A DNA stretch of 64,000 bases from Acidovorax sp. GBBC 1281. Lineage in GTDB: Bacteria; Pseudomonadota; Gammaproteobacteria; Burkholderiales; Burkholderiaceae_C. Shown one piece after another: positions 54,500-60,708 of this stretch; position 1 is the first letter of the stretch, and each line of letters opens with the position of its first letter. The stretch is taken from the NCBI RefSeq assembly GCF_028473645.1, contig NZ_CP097269.1, positions 3,738,001 to 3,802,000 on the forward strand. The letters run 5' to 3'. Below the pieces are notes generated by a model, which was not told the origin of the DNA, ran no database searches, and was given only the letters and a program-made list of their open reading frames with translations. The translations under genes were made by a program, and so were the position numbers.

Positions 54500-54889
54500 T
54501 CATACCACGGCCCTCATGCTGACTCGGCCCGCAGCGCGCTCCATCCGCTCCGCAAGCTTGGCTTGCACGTTCACTGATTCGATGAACGCGCGCTGCAGTT
54601 CGGCCATCTCATCCTTGGGTTCGATCGGCTGCGCGGGTGCACAGCTCAATTCGCTCAGCATGAAATCAATGCCTGCCATGCAACCCTTGTCGCGCGCCAA
54701 GCGCAACAGCATCAACAGATGCTCGGGCGACAGACGCTCAGGCTTGTCCTCGTTCAAGCAGGCCAGTAGATGACGCTGGGCAGCGTCCACCGCCTTCTCA
54801 GGCCACAGCTTGTGCCCAACAACCTTGCTGCCGCCAGCGACTTTCACACACTCTATGAGCGCCTGATTGAAGCTCTCGTACTCACCCAT
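54500..54889 (-). CDS. Phage CII-family regulatory protein
   Basis: The 129-residue product contains ECVKVAGGSKVVGHKLWPEK and LSPEHLLMLLRLARDKGC, matching the phage regulatory CII family (P2/186-like), which sets the lysogeny decision. A C-terminal helix with EIDEMAELQRAFIES-type sequence follows. GGAG lies 6 bases before ATG 54889. It begins a leftward operon with the replication genes, downstream of Cro, though separated from it by 800 bases that carry two plus-strand genes. Confidence 0.78.
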   Translation of the reverse strand: MGEYESFNQALIECVKVAGGSKVVGHKLWPEKAVDAAQRHLLACLNEDKPERLSPEHLLMLLRLARDKGCMAGIDFMLSELSCAPAQPIEPKDEMAELQRAFIESVNVQAKLAERMERAAGRVSMRAVV

Positions 54890-54922
54890 GATCTGCTCCA
54901 GAAAATGCACCGTTCGCGGTCC

Positions 54923-54939
54923 TTCCCAAAAGTTGGGAA
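54923..54939. promoter_or_regulatory. 17-bp palindromic site between cII and the opposing gene
   Basis: TTCCCAA-AAG-TTGGGAA has perfect 7-bp arms. It lies 34 bases upstream of the cII start and 37 bases upstream of the ATG of the plus-strand gene at 54976, so one bound dimer could control both. It does not resemble the TTAGCC operators of the repressor. Confidence 0.6.
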
Positions 54940-54975
54940 CGCCGAGGAATGACATCAAAGAGGCGAAAAAAAACA

Positions 54976-55236
54976 ATGCGGGTCATGACCACACCACGCC
55001 ATTCCGACTTCGCCGCGGCACCCAGCGCCCGGCTTTTCCACACCAGCACCCGCACCCAGATGTCCACCAACATCGACCCAACCACGGGCCTGCGTACACG
55101 GCTGCTCGCCACATCCAGCATTGAGATGGCTTGGCAAAGCGGTGAGCTGTTACTGCGGGGCCGGGTGACGCGGACCAAGCTGGTTGACAGGGGCGATATG
55201 AGGCCCATGCCGCGCTGGCGGCGGGGGGAGCAGTGA
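54976..55236 (+). CDS. Small basic protein of unknown function, antisense in the early region
   Basis: The 86-residue product begins MRVMTTPRHSDFAAAPSARL and ends with a basic tail (RPMPRWRRGEQ). Third codon positions are mostly G or C, as in real genes here. In-frame starts at 54949 and 54985 are alternatives. It is Ser/Thr/Arg-rich with no recognised domain. It runs opposite to cro and cII within the early region, followed by a second small plus-strand gene, so the pair may be accessory cargo. Evidence is modest. Confidence 0.45.
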   Translation: MRVMTTPRHSDFAAAPSARLFHTSTRTQMSTNIDPTTGLRTRLLATSSIEMAWQSGELLLRGRVTRTKLVDRGDMRPMPRWRRGEQ

Positions 55237-55247
55237 TGGGTATGGGT

Positions 55248-55308
55248 GCCCGCCCTCTTCCGCTCTACGATGGTGTTTCTCAGGCAACCATCACGAAAGA
55301 GAGCGGGC
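55248..55308 (+). promoter_or_regulatory. Long imperfect hairpin in the leader of the next gene
   Basis: Bases 55248-55260 (GCCCGCCCTCTTC) pair with 55296-55308 (GAAAGAGAGCGGG-type arm, one mismatch), and inside it GATGGT (55269-55274) pairs with ACCATC (55287-55292). The 3-prime arm ends 3 bases before ATG 55312 and covers the purine-rich GAAAGAGAGCGG that would serve as ribosome site, so folding could limit translation. Confidence 0.5.
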
Positions 55309-55311
55309 GAA

Positions 55312-55578
55312 ATGACCCAAGACGAAGAGATCCTGAACCTGAAAGCGGACTTGGCAGGCGCACAGGTGGCCCTTGGCACGGCGATACGGGCGCTCATCAA
55401 GACTCACCCCCATCCAGACGCGTTACTCGCCGCAATTCACCGCGAGTACCAGGAGACGCTGGTGCTTTTGACCAACGGGCCAATGCCAGACCGGGCTCTG
55501 GAAGCGTTCCATGTGAGCTGGGAGTTGGTCGGCCCGGAAGACCCAGATGCGCAGCCATACGGCCCACCGCCCGGCTGA
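55312..55578 (+). CDS. Small phage protein of unknown function, antisense in the early region
   Basis: The 88-residue product starts MTQDEEILNLKADLAGAQVA, a coiled-coil-like helix, and continues IRALIKTHPHPDALLAAIHR; the end is Pro-rich. Codon use is of real-gene type. ATG 55312 sits directly after the hairpin. It points toward the cro stop (convergent, 119 bases apart). I do not recognise the family. Small helical proteins in this place sometimes modulate the repressor or the host; that is speculation. Confidence 0.6.
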   Translation: MTQDEEILNLKADLAGAQVALGTAIRALIKTHPHPDALLAAIHREYQETLVLLTNGPMPDRALEAFHVSWELVGPEDPDAQPYGPPPG

Positions 55579-55697
55579 TCGGGCGGAGCCGAACAGGGTC
55601 TGTGGGTGCTGCAGCGCCCCCGGCGGCGGGCGGGCGGGATAGCTTCGGCAGTGCCATTTCAGGCTCTGGCTCGCTTGGGCGCGAAGGGGGCAATTGG

Positions 55698-55928
55698 TCA
55701 GGCATGGGCGACGTCCTGAACCGCGGGAGCCTCTGCTTTGGAGGTCGCAGCATTGATGTCGATGTCCACAAGGAGATCCGGTCGCGCAAGCTCCAAGAAC
55801 ATCATTCGCGGCCGTGGAATGCCACTTTTCTTCCACTTCGTCACGCTTGGCACCGCAATGCCGAACAGGCGCGCAGCGGCGGAGGAACCGCCGAGCGCTC
55901 GAATGATTTGGGTAGCTTGAGCATTCAT
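55698..55928 (-). CDS. Cro-like phage repressor
   Basis: The 76-residue protein has a helix-turn-helix at about residues 16-35 (SSAAARLFGIAVPSVTKWKK) and the typical Cro spacing QIIRALGG before it and GIPRPRMMFLELARPDLL after it. It is divergent from the S24 repressor with three operators in the gap, so the two should compete as in lambda. A promoter on the minus strand can be drawn as TTGATT (-35), 17 bases, TGTTAT (-10), with the second operator between the hexamers. Confidence 0.85.
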   Translation of the reverse strand: MNAQATQIIRALGGSSAAARLFGIAVPSVTKWKKSGIPRPRMMFLELARPDLLVDIDINAATSKAEAPAVQDVAHA

Positions 55929-55940
55929 AAGGCGTTCATC

Positions 55941-56002
55941 TTAGCCTGGGCTAAAATAACACACAAGCCCAGGCTAATAATCAACTTGTTAGGCTAGGCT
56001 AA
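55941..56002. promoter_or_regulatory. Three operators between cro and the repressor gene (OR-like)
   Basis: Site 1 is TTAGCCTGGGCTAA (55941-55954), a perfect palindrome; site 2 is CAAGCCCAGGCTAA (55964-55977); site 3 is TTAGGCTAGGCTAA (55989-56002), overlapping the first base of the repressor ATG. Spacing between centres is about 23-25 bases, about two helical turns. Confidence 0.85.
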
Positions 56003-56754
56003 TGACTACGTTGCAAAGCAGATTGGCTGAGATGTTTCCGGACCCGAAGCCACGCGGCCTGCAAGCCCAGATTCAGCGGCTATGCGGCGTGTCTGCCGCG
56101 AGCGTGTCGAACTGGTTCAGCAATCCGGAGAAGGTGACCACAATCAGCCGTGAGAACGCGGAGAAGCTGGTTGCTGAATTTCGGCTGTCCGTGTCTCCTG
56201 CGTGGCTCGCGGAGGGAAAGCTGCCGAAAACATCAGCCGATGGCCCGTCACCTCCGCTCGCTCCAGCTCCGCACGAGGCGCCAAGCGACGAACTGGGTGA
56301 GCCTACAGACCTCGTCATCACCGAATACGCTACGGGTTGCGGCATGGGCACTCGGGGTCAACTGCTTCTGGAAGAGCAGCCAGGCATCATCAAGAGCTGG
56401 CGCGTGACGCAAGAATGGCTGCGGTTGAACGTGCCCAACCACTCAGGCTTGCGAAACCTCTGCATCGTGACAGGGTTCGGGCCGTCAATGCGGCCGATGT
56501 TCAACCCAGGCGATCCGCTGCTGGTGGACACCGGGGTTCGGGTGGTCAACCATGAGGGCGTCTACTTTTTCCGGGTTGGCGATGAAGGCTTCATCAAAAT
56601 GATCCAGCGAGTGCCCGAGTTCGATGGGCCCGGGTTCTGCCTGCGGATCATCTCCAAGAACCCCGACTACCCGCCCTACGACATTTCGCCGAAGAACCAG
56701 CACTTCGAAGTGCTGGGGAAGGTATTAACGGTGTGGCGCAGCGAGCAATATTGA
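56002..56754 (+). CDS. S24-peptidase (LexA/CI-like) phage repressor
   Basis: The 250-residue protein has an N-terminal DNA-binding domain (RLCGVSAASVSNWFSNPEK as helix-turn-helix, residues ~26-44), a Pro/Ala-rich linker, and the self-cleaving domain. The Ser/Lys dyad is S162 in FGPSMRPMFNPGD and K199 in GFIKMIQR. The probable cleavage bond is Cys113-Gly114 (ATGCGMG), like the Cys-Gly of P22 C2 repressor. It would keep the prophage silent until RecA-assisted cleavage after DNA damage. The gene appears intact. Two further operators follow it. Confidence 0.9.
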   Translation: MTTLQSRLAEMFPDPKPRGLQAQIQRLCGVSAASVSNWFSNPEKVTTISRENAEKLVAEFRLSVSPAWLAEGKLPKTSADGPSPPLAPAPHEAPSDELGEPTDLVITEYATGCGMGTRGQLLLEEQPGIIKSWRVTQEWLRLNVPNHSGLRNLCIVTGFGPSMRPMFNPGDPLLVDTGVRVVNHEGVYFFRVGDEGFIKMIQRVPEFDGPGFCLRIISKNPDYPPYDISPKNQHFEVLGKVLTVWRSEQY

Positions 56755-56785
56755 TACACAGGGGACAACACATCGAACAGAAAAT

Positions 56786-56823
56786 TTAGCCTAGGCTATT
56801 TACTTTTTATTAGCCCAGGCTAA
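56786..56823. promoter_or_regulatory. Two operators beyond the repressor gene (OL-like)
   Basis: TTAGCCTAGGCTAT (56786-56799) and TTAGCCCAGGCTAA (56810-56823) repeat the same half-site TTAGCC as the three sites upstream of the repressor. They bracket an AT-rich stretch TTTACTTTTTATT, where a rightward promoter for the gene at 56870 would lie. Confidence 0.85.
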
Positions 56824-56869
56824 ACTAGCTCCATCGCGCCGCATCCCGTGGCGCTCAAATGGAGCGAAG

Positions 56870-57271
56870 ATGGACGCAATCGAACTTGACGCCCTCCTGC
56901 TGGCGTCGCCGGCGGATCACCAGCGCCGCAGCGCGTTGGCTCGTCGCGCAGCGGCTGACGGCCGCTGGCCCGCCGCGGCGTGCGGCCTGCGTCATGCCTC
57001 TGCCATGGCCCGTGAGTGGGCTGACAAGGCAATAAAGCTGGCCGACCGGTGTGATGCAGAGGCCGAGAGTGGCCGCATCGCCTCAACCGTGGCTCCAACG
57101 CTGGTCGAAATCGCCGAGCCCGGCACGTTGCTGGAGCAGGCTGGACCGGTGACGATCGAAGCGCTCGAGGCTGGCCTGCTGGCCCTGGCCCACCACCTGG
57201 GCCGAGAGCATGCCGTGCACACGCGGCGCGCCATGGCCAATGTGCAGCGTTCGCACGCGGCCGGGGTGTGA
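56870..57271 (+). CDS. First gene of the rightward early operon, unknown function
   Basis: The 133-residue product is Ala-rich and helical (MDAIELDALLLASPADHQRR, then ALEAGLLALAHHLGREHAVH) with no recognised domain. It starts 47 bases after the last operator and is thus placed like the first gene of a lambda PL operon. The stop is followed after 2 bases by the ATG of the next gene, now separated from it by the IS630 element. Confidence 0.65.
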   Translation: MDAIELDALLLASPADHQRRSALARRAAADGRWPAAACGLRHASAMAREWADKAIKLADRCDAEAESGRIASTVAPTLVEIAEPGTLLEQAGPVTIEALEAGLLALAHHLGREHAVHTRRAMANVQRSHAAGV

Positions 57272-57280
57272 CCATGCCTA

Positions 57281-58439
57281 GTGTCCTGTCCCGTTAATTC
57301 GCAGGCACGATAGCTGCATGGTTTCGGGCCATCCTTGAGGTGCCGCCATGCCCAATGCAACGACCCGAACAGAAATTGCGCTTAGTGAAGTGGAGCGCGC
57401 GGAACTGACGTCCATGGCGCGATCACGTTCGCTGCCAGCGGCGTTGTCGCTCAGGGCGCGCATCGTGCTGACTTGCGAAGGCACAGATAAAGCCAGCACC
57501 GCGGTTGCGCAGGCTCTGGGGATCAGTCGTAGCACTGTCACCAAGTGGCGCGGGCGCTATGCGCGCCATCGCATTGCAGGGCTTTACGACGAGTTGCGCC
57601 CGGGTCGCCCCCGCACGGTAGATGACGAGCGTGTTGCTGAGTTGATTACCAAGACGTTGCACACCAAGCCTGCTGATGGGGGTACCCACTGGAGCACCCG
57701 CACGCTGGCCGCCGATACGGGCATCAGCAAGAGCACGGTGGCGCGCTATCTGCAGACCTTCAACCTCAAGCCGCACCGGGCCGACAGCTTCAAGCTGTCG
57801 ACCGATCCGCTGTTCATCGAGAAGCTGCGCGACGTTGTGGGGCTGTACCTGAACCCACCTGACAACGCGCTGGTGCTGTGCGTGGACGAGAAGAGCCAAT
57901 GCCAAGCTTTGGAGCGTACGCAGCCGATGCTGCCAATGGGGTTTGGCTATGTCGAAGGTGTCACGCACGACTACGTGCGCCACGGCACCACCACCTTGTT
58001 CGCGGCCCTGAACGTGATGAATGGCCAAGTGATCGCGCAGTGCCGGCCCCGGCATCGTCATCAAGAGTTCCTTGCCTTCCTGCGCGCCATCGACAAGGCA
58101 GTGCCCGACGAACTGGATGTGCACTGCATAGCTGATAACTACGCCAGCCACAAGCATCCAAAGGTGCGCGCTTGGTTGGCCGAGCGGCCTCGCTGGCACA
58201 TGCACTTCGTTCCGACCTATTCAAGCTGGCTCAATCAGGTCGAGCGCTTCTTCTCGATCATCACCACGCGGGCAATCCGCCGTGGCTCGTTCACCAGCGT
58301 GAAGGATCTGATCAACAAGATCGACACATTCATCGCGAATTACAACCAGTCCTGCCAGCCGTTTACTTGGACAGCTACAGCAGACTCCATCCTCGAAAAA
58401 CTCGCCAGACTATGCGGGCGAATTAACGGGACAGGACAC
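57281..58439 (+). mobile_element. IS630-family element, copy 2 (1159 bp)
   Basis: Same length and the same perfect 22-bp ends as copy 1, flanked by TA at 57279-57280 and 58440-58441, and in the opposite orientation. All stretches of the two copies that I compared by eye are identical, so they are recent. Confidence 0.95.
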
Positions 58440-58442
58440 TAG
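57348..58442 (+). CDS. IS630-family transposase (copy 2)
   Basis: The 364-residue product is identical in sequence to copy 1, with D180, D263 and E299 in place. Its TAG stop is again made from the duplicated TA plus the next host base. Transcription runs rightward toward the operon genes, so it could supply promoter activity to them. Confidence 0.95.
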   Translation: MPNATTRTEIALSEVERAELTSMARSRSLPAALSLRARIVLTCEGTDKASTAVAQALGISRSTVTKWRGRYARHRIAGLYDELRPGRPRTVDDERVAELITKTLHTKPADGGTHWSTRTLAADTGISKSTVARYLQTFNLKPHRADSFKLSTDPLFIEKLRDVVGLYLNPPDNALVLCVDEKSQCQALERTQPMLPMGFGYVEGVTHDYVRHGTTTLFAALNVMNGQVIAQCRPRHRHQEFLAFLRAIDKAVPDELDVHCIADNYASHKHPKVRAWLAERPRWHMHFVPTYSSWLNQVERFFSIITTRAIRRGSFTSVKDLINKIDTFIANYNQSCQPFTWTATADSILEKLARLCGRINGTGH

Positions 58443-58739
58443 CACCCACCGCACACCACTCCTCATGGACGCGGCCGCTGGCGAATTCGCGTTCAACAAC
58501 GCTCAGTGGCACGCTCAGCAGTCGCGCTATTGGCGCCGCATGAAGATCGCGAAAGACGCAGCAGTTGCGCCAGGCCGCTGTGAGCACCACGCCCGCCGCC
58601 ACGAGCGTCGCGTCATCGAGATCGCGCAGCAGTGCGAGGCTGCACTGGTCAGCCGTGCGCGAGACGCTGGAGTCTACGGATTCAAAACTGAAGGCGTGCG
58701 CAAACTGGTCAGCCATGCGCGCGACGCTGGAGCTACAGC

Positions 58740-58952
58740 ATGAGCAGCGCACTACCAGCACCGGAACCAACCGCTGAGCACGATCTGTGGGAAGACGTCG
58801 ATTTTTCGACCATCCCCCTGCCCACCGCGCTCCGCATTCAGCGAGCCATGATGGCCGACAGCGTCGCTGCCGCAGAGGCCAACCTGCAGATGCTGCAGGC
58901 GGCGGCGAGGCTGTTCGACCTGCGCTTCGGCTTCAATGGAAAGGCCGTTTGA
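58740..58952 (+). CDS. Small phage protein, unknown function
   Basis: The 70-residue product starts MSSALPAPEPTAEHDLWEDV and has one amphipathic helix, MADSVAAAEANLQMLQAAARL. The ATG overlaps the previous stop (ATGA) and its own stop overlaps the next start (TGATG). No domain recognised; translational coupling suggests a fixed ratio with the neighbours. Confidence 0.65.
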   Translation: MSSALPAPEPTAEHDLWEDVDFSTIPLPTALRIQRAMMADSVAAAEANLQMLQAAARLFDLRFGFNGKAV

Positions 58953-59260
58953 TGTCGCTCGCACAGCTTCCCCTACTTTCCGGCAGGTGCTTCCGAGCGG
59001 CAATGGAAATGGCAGTCGAGATGCCGCGTGAGGACATTGAGCGCGATCCGATGATCCTGGCCTTGATGCTTTCCAACACCGTGGACACCCTGGAAGGCCT
59101 CACTGCGGAGAAGGCCGACTTCTTTCTCCGTGTACTGGCGTGCCTGATCGTCGACTGGTCCGAGCGACTGGAAGGCAGCGGCGCCGAGACCCTTCGCATC
59201 CTGCTCTCTGCTCAGGATGCCGAGCAGCTCGTGGCCCGCGTGAAAGCGAGGCGTCCATGA
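58952..59260 (+). CDS. Small phage protein, unknown function
   Basis: The 102-residue product starts MSLAQLPLLSGRCFRAAMEM and is acidic and helical, with EDIERDPMILALMLSNTVDT and EKADFFLRVLACLIVDWSER. It might be a soluble helical bundle. Start and stop both overlap neighbours by a few bases. No family recognised. Confidence 0.65.
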   Translation: MSLAQLPLLSGRCFRAAMEMAVEMPREDIERDPMILALMLSNTVDTLEGLTAEKADFFLRVLACLIVDWSERLEGSGAETLRILLSAQDAEQLVARVKARRP

Positions 59261-59394
59261 ACGGCTTCCGCCTATACCAGTTGTACCGCCGCGCTGGCAA
59301 CGGCCCACGGAACTCCCTGCGCATGGCCGTCGGCCTGCTGTGGCGCATCTTCAATGCCCCACCCGCCTTTTCGCACCGCCACGCGCGGCCGTAA
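59257..59394 (+). CDS. 45-residue phage protein, unknown
   Basis: The gene starts in an ATGA overlap with the previous stop. The short basic product, MNGFRLYQLYRRAGNGPRNS then LRMAVGLLWRIFNAPPAF, has an amphipathic hydrophobic helix at residues 22-35 that could sit on a membrane. It may also just be a spacer ORF; the overlap argues for translation. Confidence 0.5.
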   Translation: MNGFRLYQLYRRAGNGPRNSLRMAVGLLWRIFNAPPAFSHRHARP

Positions 59395-59423
59395 CCCTTC
59401 CCAAACCATTCAAGGGATCATCC

Positions 59424-59678
59424 ATGCCCACCTCCGACGAACTCACCCAGCGTGCCATCAAGCTCTACACCGGCAAACTCGGCGCTCAGCAGCCAGCTGC
59501 TGACCTGAGCGGCCCAGCCACGGCCGGCGGCCTCGACTACATCGTGCTTCGAAACCTGGGCGGCGTGCTCGCGGCCTACCGCGTGCTGCCCGTCAGCCGC
59601 GCGCTGAAGCGCTTGAAGCGCTGGCCTGCGACGCTGGACGATCAGCCGAACATTCAGGGCACAGGAGCGCAGGCATGA
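59424..59678 (+). CDS. 84-residue phage protein, unknown
   Basis: The product starts MPTSDELTQRAIKLYTGKLG and contains LDYIVLRNLGGVLAAYRVLP and RALKRLKRWPATLDD, a small alpha/beta fold. The start has AAGGGATCATCC, a fair ribosome site. The stop overlaps the next ATG by 4 bases. No family recognised. Confidence 0.62.
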   Translation: MPTSDELTQRAIKLYTGKLGAQQPAADLSGPATAGGLDYIVLRNLGGVLAAYRVLPVSRALKRLKRWPATLDDQPNIQGTGAQA

Positions 59679-60490
59679 CGGCCGAGACGACCAGCCGCGA
59701 CAACGCTGCGTTGCGCGCGCTGTTCTCGCTGCCTCCCATCCAGCCCAGCACGAGTACCGCGCTGACGGTGCCCGAAGCACCAGCGCCGCTGGTGGTCACC
59801 GGCGATCGCGAACTCGACGCTGTGCTTTGGCTGCGCGACTGCATCACGACCGCGCACCCGGTGTTGATCGAGAAGGCTCTGGAAACGTTCAAGAAGGTCA
59901 AGACGCCGGCGGATGAATTGGAGAAGCGCTACACAGCCTACCTCGCCAGACTTTCAGGCAACAACTTCGGCGCCGTGCTCAAGGCCTTTGGCTTTGCCGA
60001 TCTCGAGAGCCTGGCCAAGAGTTCGGTAGAGAAGTCGGCACAGCAGCACGACGCAGTTGCCCGTTTCGGGAGCATCGAGAACCTGTTGAAAGACATCCCC
60101 GCCGAGACTCGTTGCAAGGCGGCGCTCCGCGGCTTGAAGCGCGTCAAACGGTCCGACTGGCCGTTTCCGGAATACGACGCCGCCCAGGCCGACTCACGAT
60201 TCGAGCAGAGCCCTGATCTTGCCGTGCATACGCTGGCTGACTGCATCTTCGCGCGGTCGTTCGGCAATACCTTGTACTGGTTGCGTCATGCGTGCTCCGA
60301 CAACGCAGGAGACCACTGGGATCAGTTCCAGGAACACCAGGACTACTGCTTCCGCTCCATGGCGCGCATCCCCCCTAACTCGAAGGCGGAAGCCCTTGCG
60401 GTTCTGGATTACCTCGATGCCGAGGAGGCACACGACCACACCGAATCGCCAGCGATCCTGCGCAACCTGGTCGCCGGAGGGTGGAAGTAA
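59675..60490 (+). CDS. 271-residue phage protein, unknown
   Basis: The start overlaps the previous stop (ATGA). The protein has a variable Pro/Thr-rich start and a mostly helical body: WLRDCITTAHPVLIEKALET, KRYTAYLARLSGNNFGAVLK, FGNTLYWLRHACSDNAGDHW and the end LDYLDAEEAHDHTESPAILR. No known catalytic motif is apparent. It is the largest gene of this part of the operon and may be the main effector. Confidence 0.65.
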   Translation: MTAETTSRDNAALRALFSLPPIQPSTSTALTVPEAPAPLVVTGDRELDAVLWLRDCITTAHPVLIEKALETFKKVKTPADELEKRYTAYLARLSGNNFGAVLKAFGFADLESLAKSSVEKSAQQHDAVARFGSIENLLKDIPAETRCKAALRGLKRVKRSDWPFPEYDAAQADSRFEQSPDLAVHTLADCIFARSFGNTLYWLRHACSDNAGDHWDQFQEHQDYCFRSMARIPPNSKAEALAVLDYLDAEEAHDHTESPAILRNLVAGGWK

Positions 60491-60492
60491 TT

Positions 60493-60615
60493 ATGGGCAT
60501 GGTGATTTCCCCCATCCCTTGCAGAAAGCGCCCCTTCCTGGGAGAGCTTCGCGAGCACTACGAAAGTTTCGTAGTGGTCCAAAACCTCCACCGCAGCGGT
60601 TTTGGATCATTCTAA
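60493..60615 (+). CDS. 40-residue ORF after the large operon gene
   Basis: ATG 60493 follows the previous stop by 2 bases; GGAGGGTGGAAG lies upstream. The product is MGMVISPIPCRKRPFLGELR then EHYESFVVVQNLHRSGFGSF. The close spacing favours translation, but the codon pattern is not decisive. Confidence 0.35.
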   Translation: MGMVISPIPCRKRPFLGELREHYESFVVVQNLHRSGFGSF

Positions 60616-60662
60616 GCGGACGTATCGCATACGGCTGGTCAGTTCGTCCGAAATCCGGCCGA

Positions 60663-60687
60663 AGGGGTCAGGTCCGATCTGACCCCT
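60663..60687. repeat. Palindromic REP-like element
   Basis: AGGGGTCAG (60663-60671) and CTGACCCCT (60679-60687) form a perfect 9-bp stem around GTCCGAT. The motif GGGGTCAG-N-CTGACCCC recurs in many proteobacterial genomes, sometimes next to REP-associated transposases; it has no U tract, so I do not call it a terminator, though it lies between convergent genes. Confidence 0.6.
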
Positions 60688-60708
60688 GAACCGGGTGAGC
60701 AGGCCAAA

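Larger units (their letters stand above)
52815..54503 (-). pseudogene. Phage early gene split by the IS630-family element
   Basis: Bases 54503 to 54068, one copy of the TA target, and 52904 to 52815 join into a 528-base frame of 175 codons plus stop. The two halves read ...RLRIADEL + ALLGKKPPRYAEYLAAAK... The protein is charged and helical (LEDVEMKKEEEARWRSSWRP; LESKRRTAIRERLRIADEL), with no clear family. It starts within the cII stop (ATGA) and ends 11 bases inside the next gene. Its loss could reduce expression of the replication genes behind it. Confidence 0.8.
57274..58743 (+). pseudogene. Second gene of the rightward operon, split after its second codon by IS630
   Basis: Bases 57274-57278 (ATGCC), one copy of TA, and 58442-58743 rebuild a 309-base frame of 102 codons plus stop beginning MPSTHRTPLLMDAAAGEFAF. 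The internal ATG at 58465 would still allow a 92-residue product. The protein contains two near repeats VSRARDAGVYG and VSHARDAGATA at its end and is otherwise helical, QQSRYWRRMKIAKDAA. The role is unknown. It ends with an ATGA overlap into the next gene. Confidence 0.75.

Noticed and set aside
55233..55997. Plus-strand frame of 254 codons running through cro and the operators
   Set aside because: It crosses the cro gene and the operator region in an unlikely frame; cro with its helix-turn-helix and the operators are better explanations.
52907..58439. Composite transposon carrying accessory cargo such as resistance genes
   Set aside because: The enclosed genes belong to the phage (cII, cro, repressor, operators) and continue naturally outside after removing the IS, so they were not brought in by the pair.
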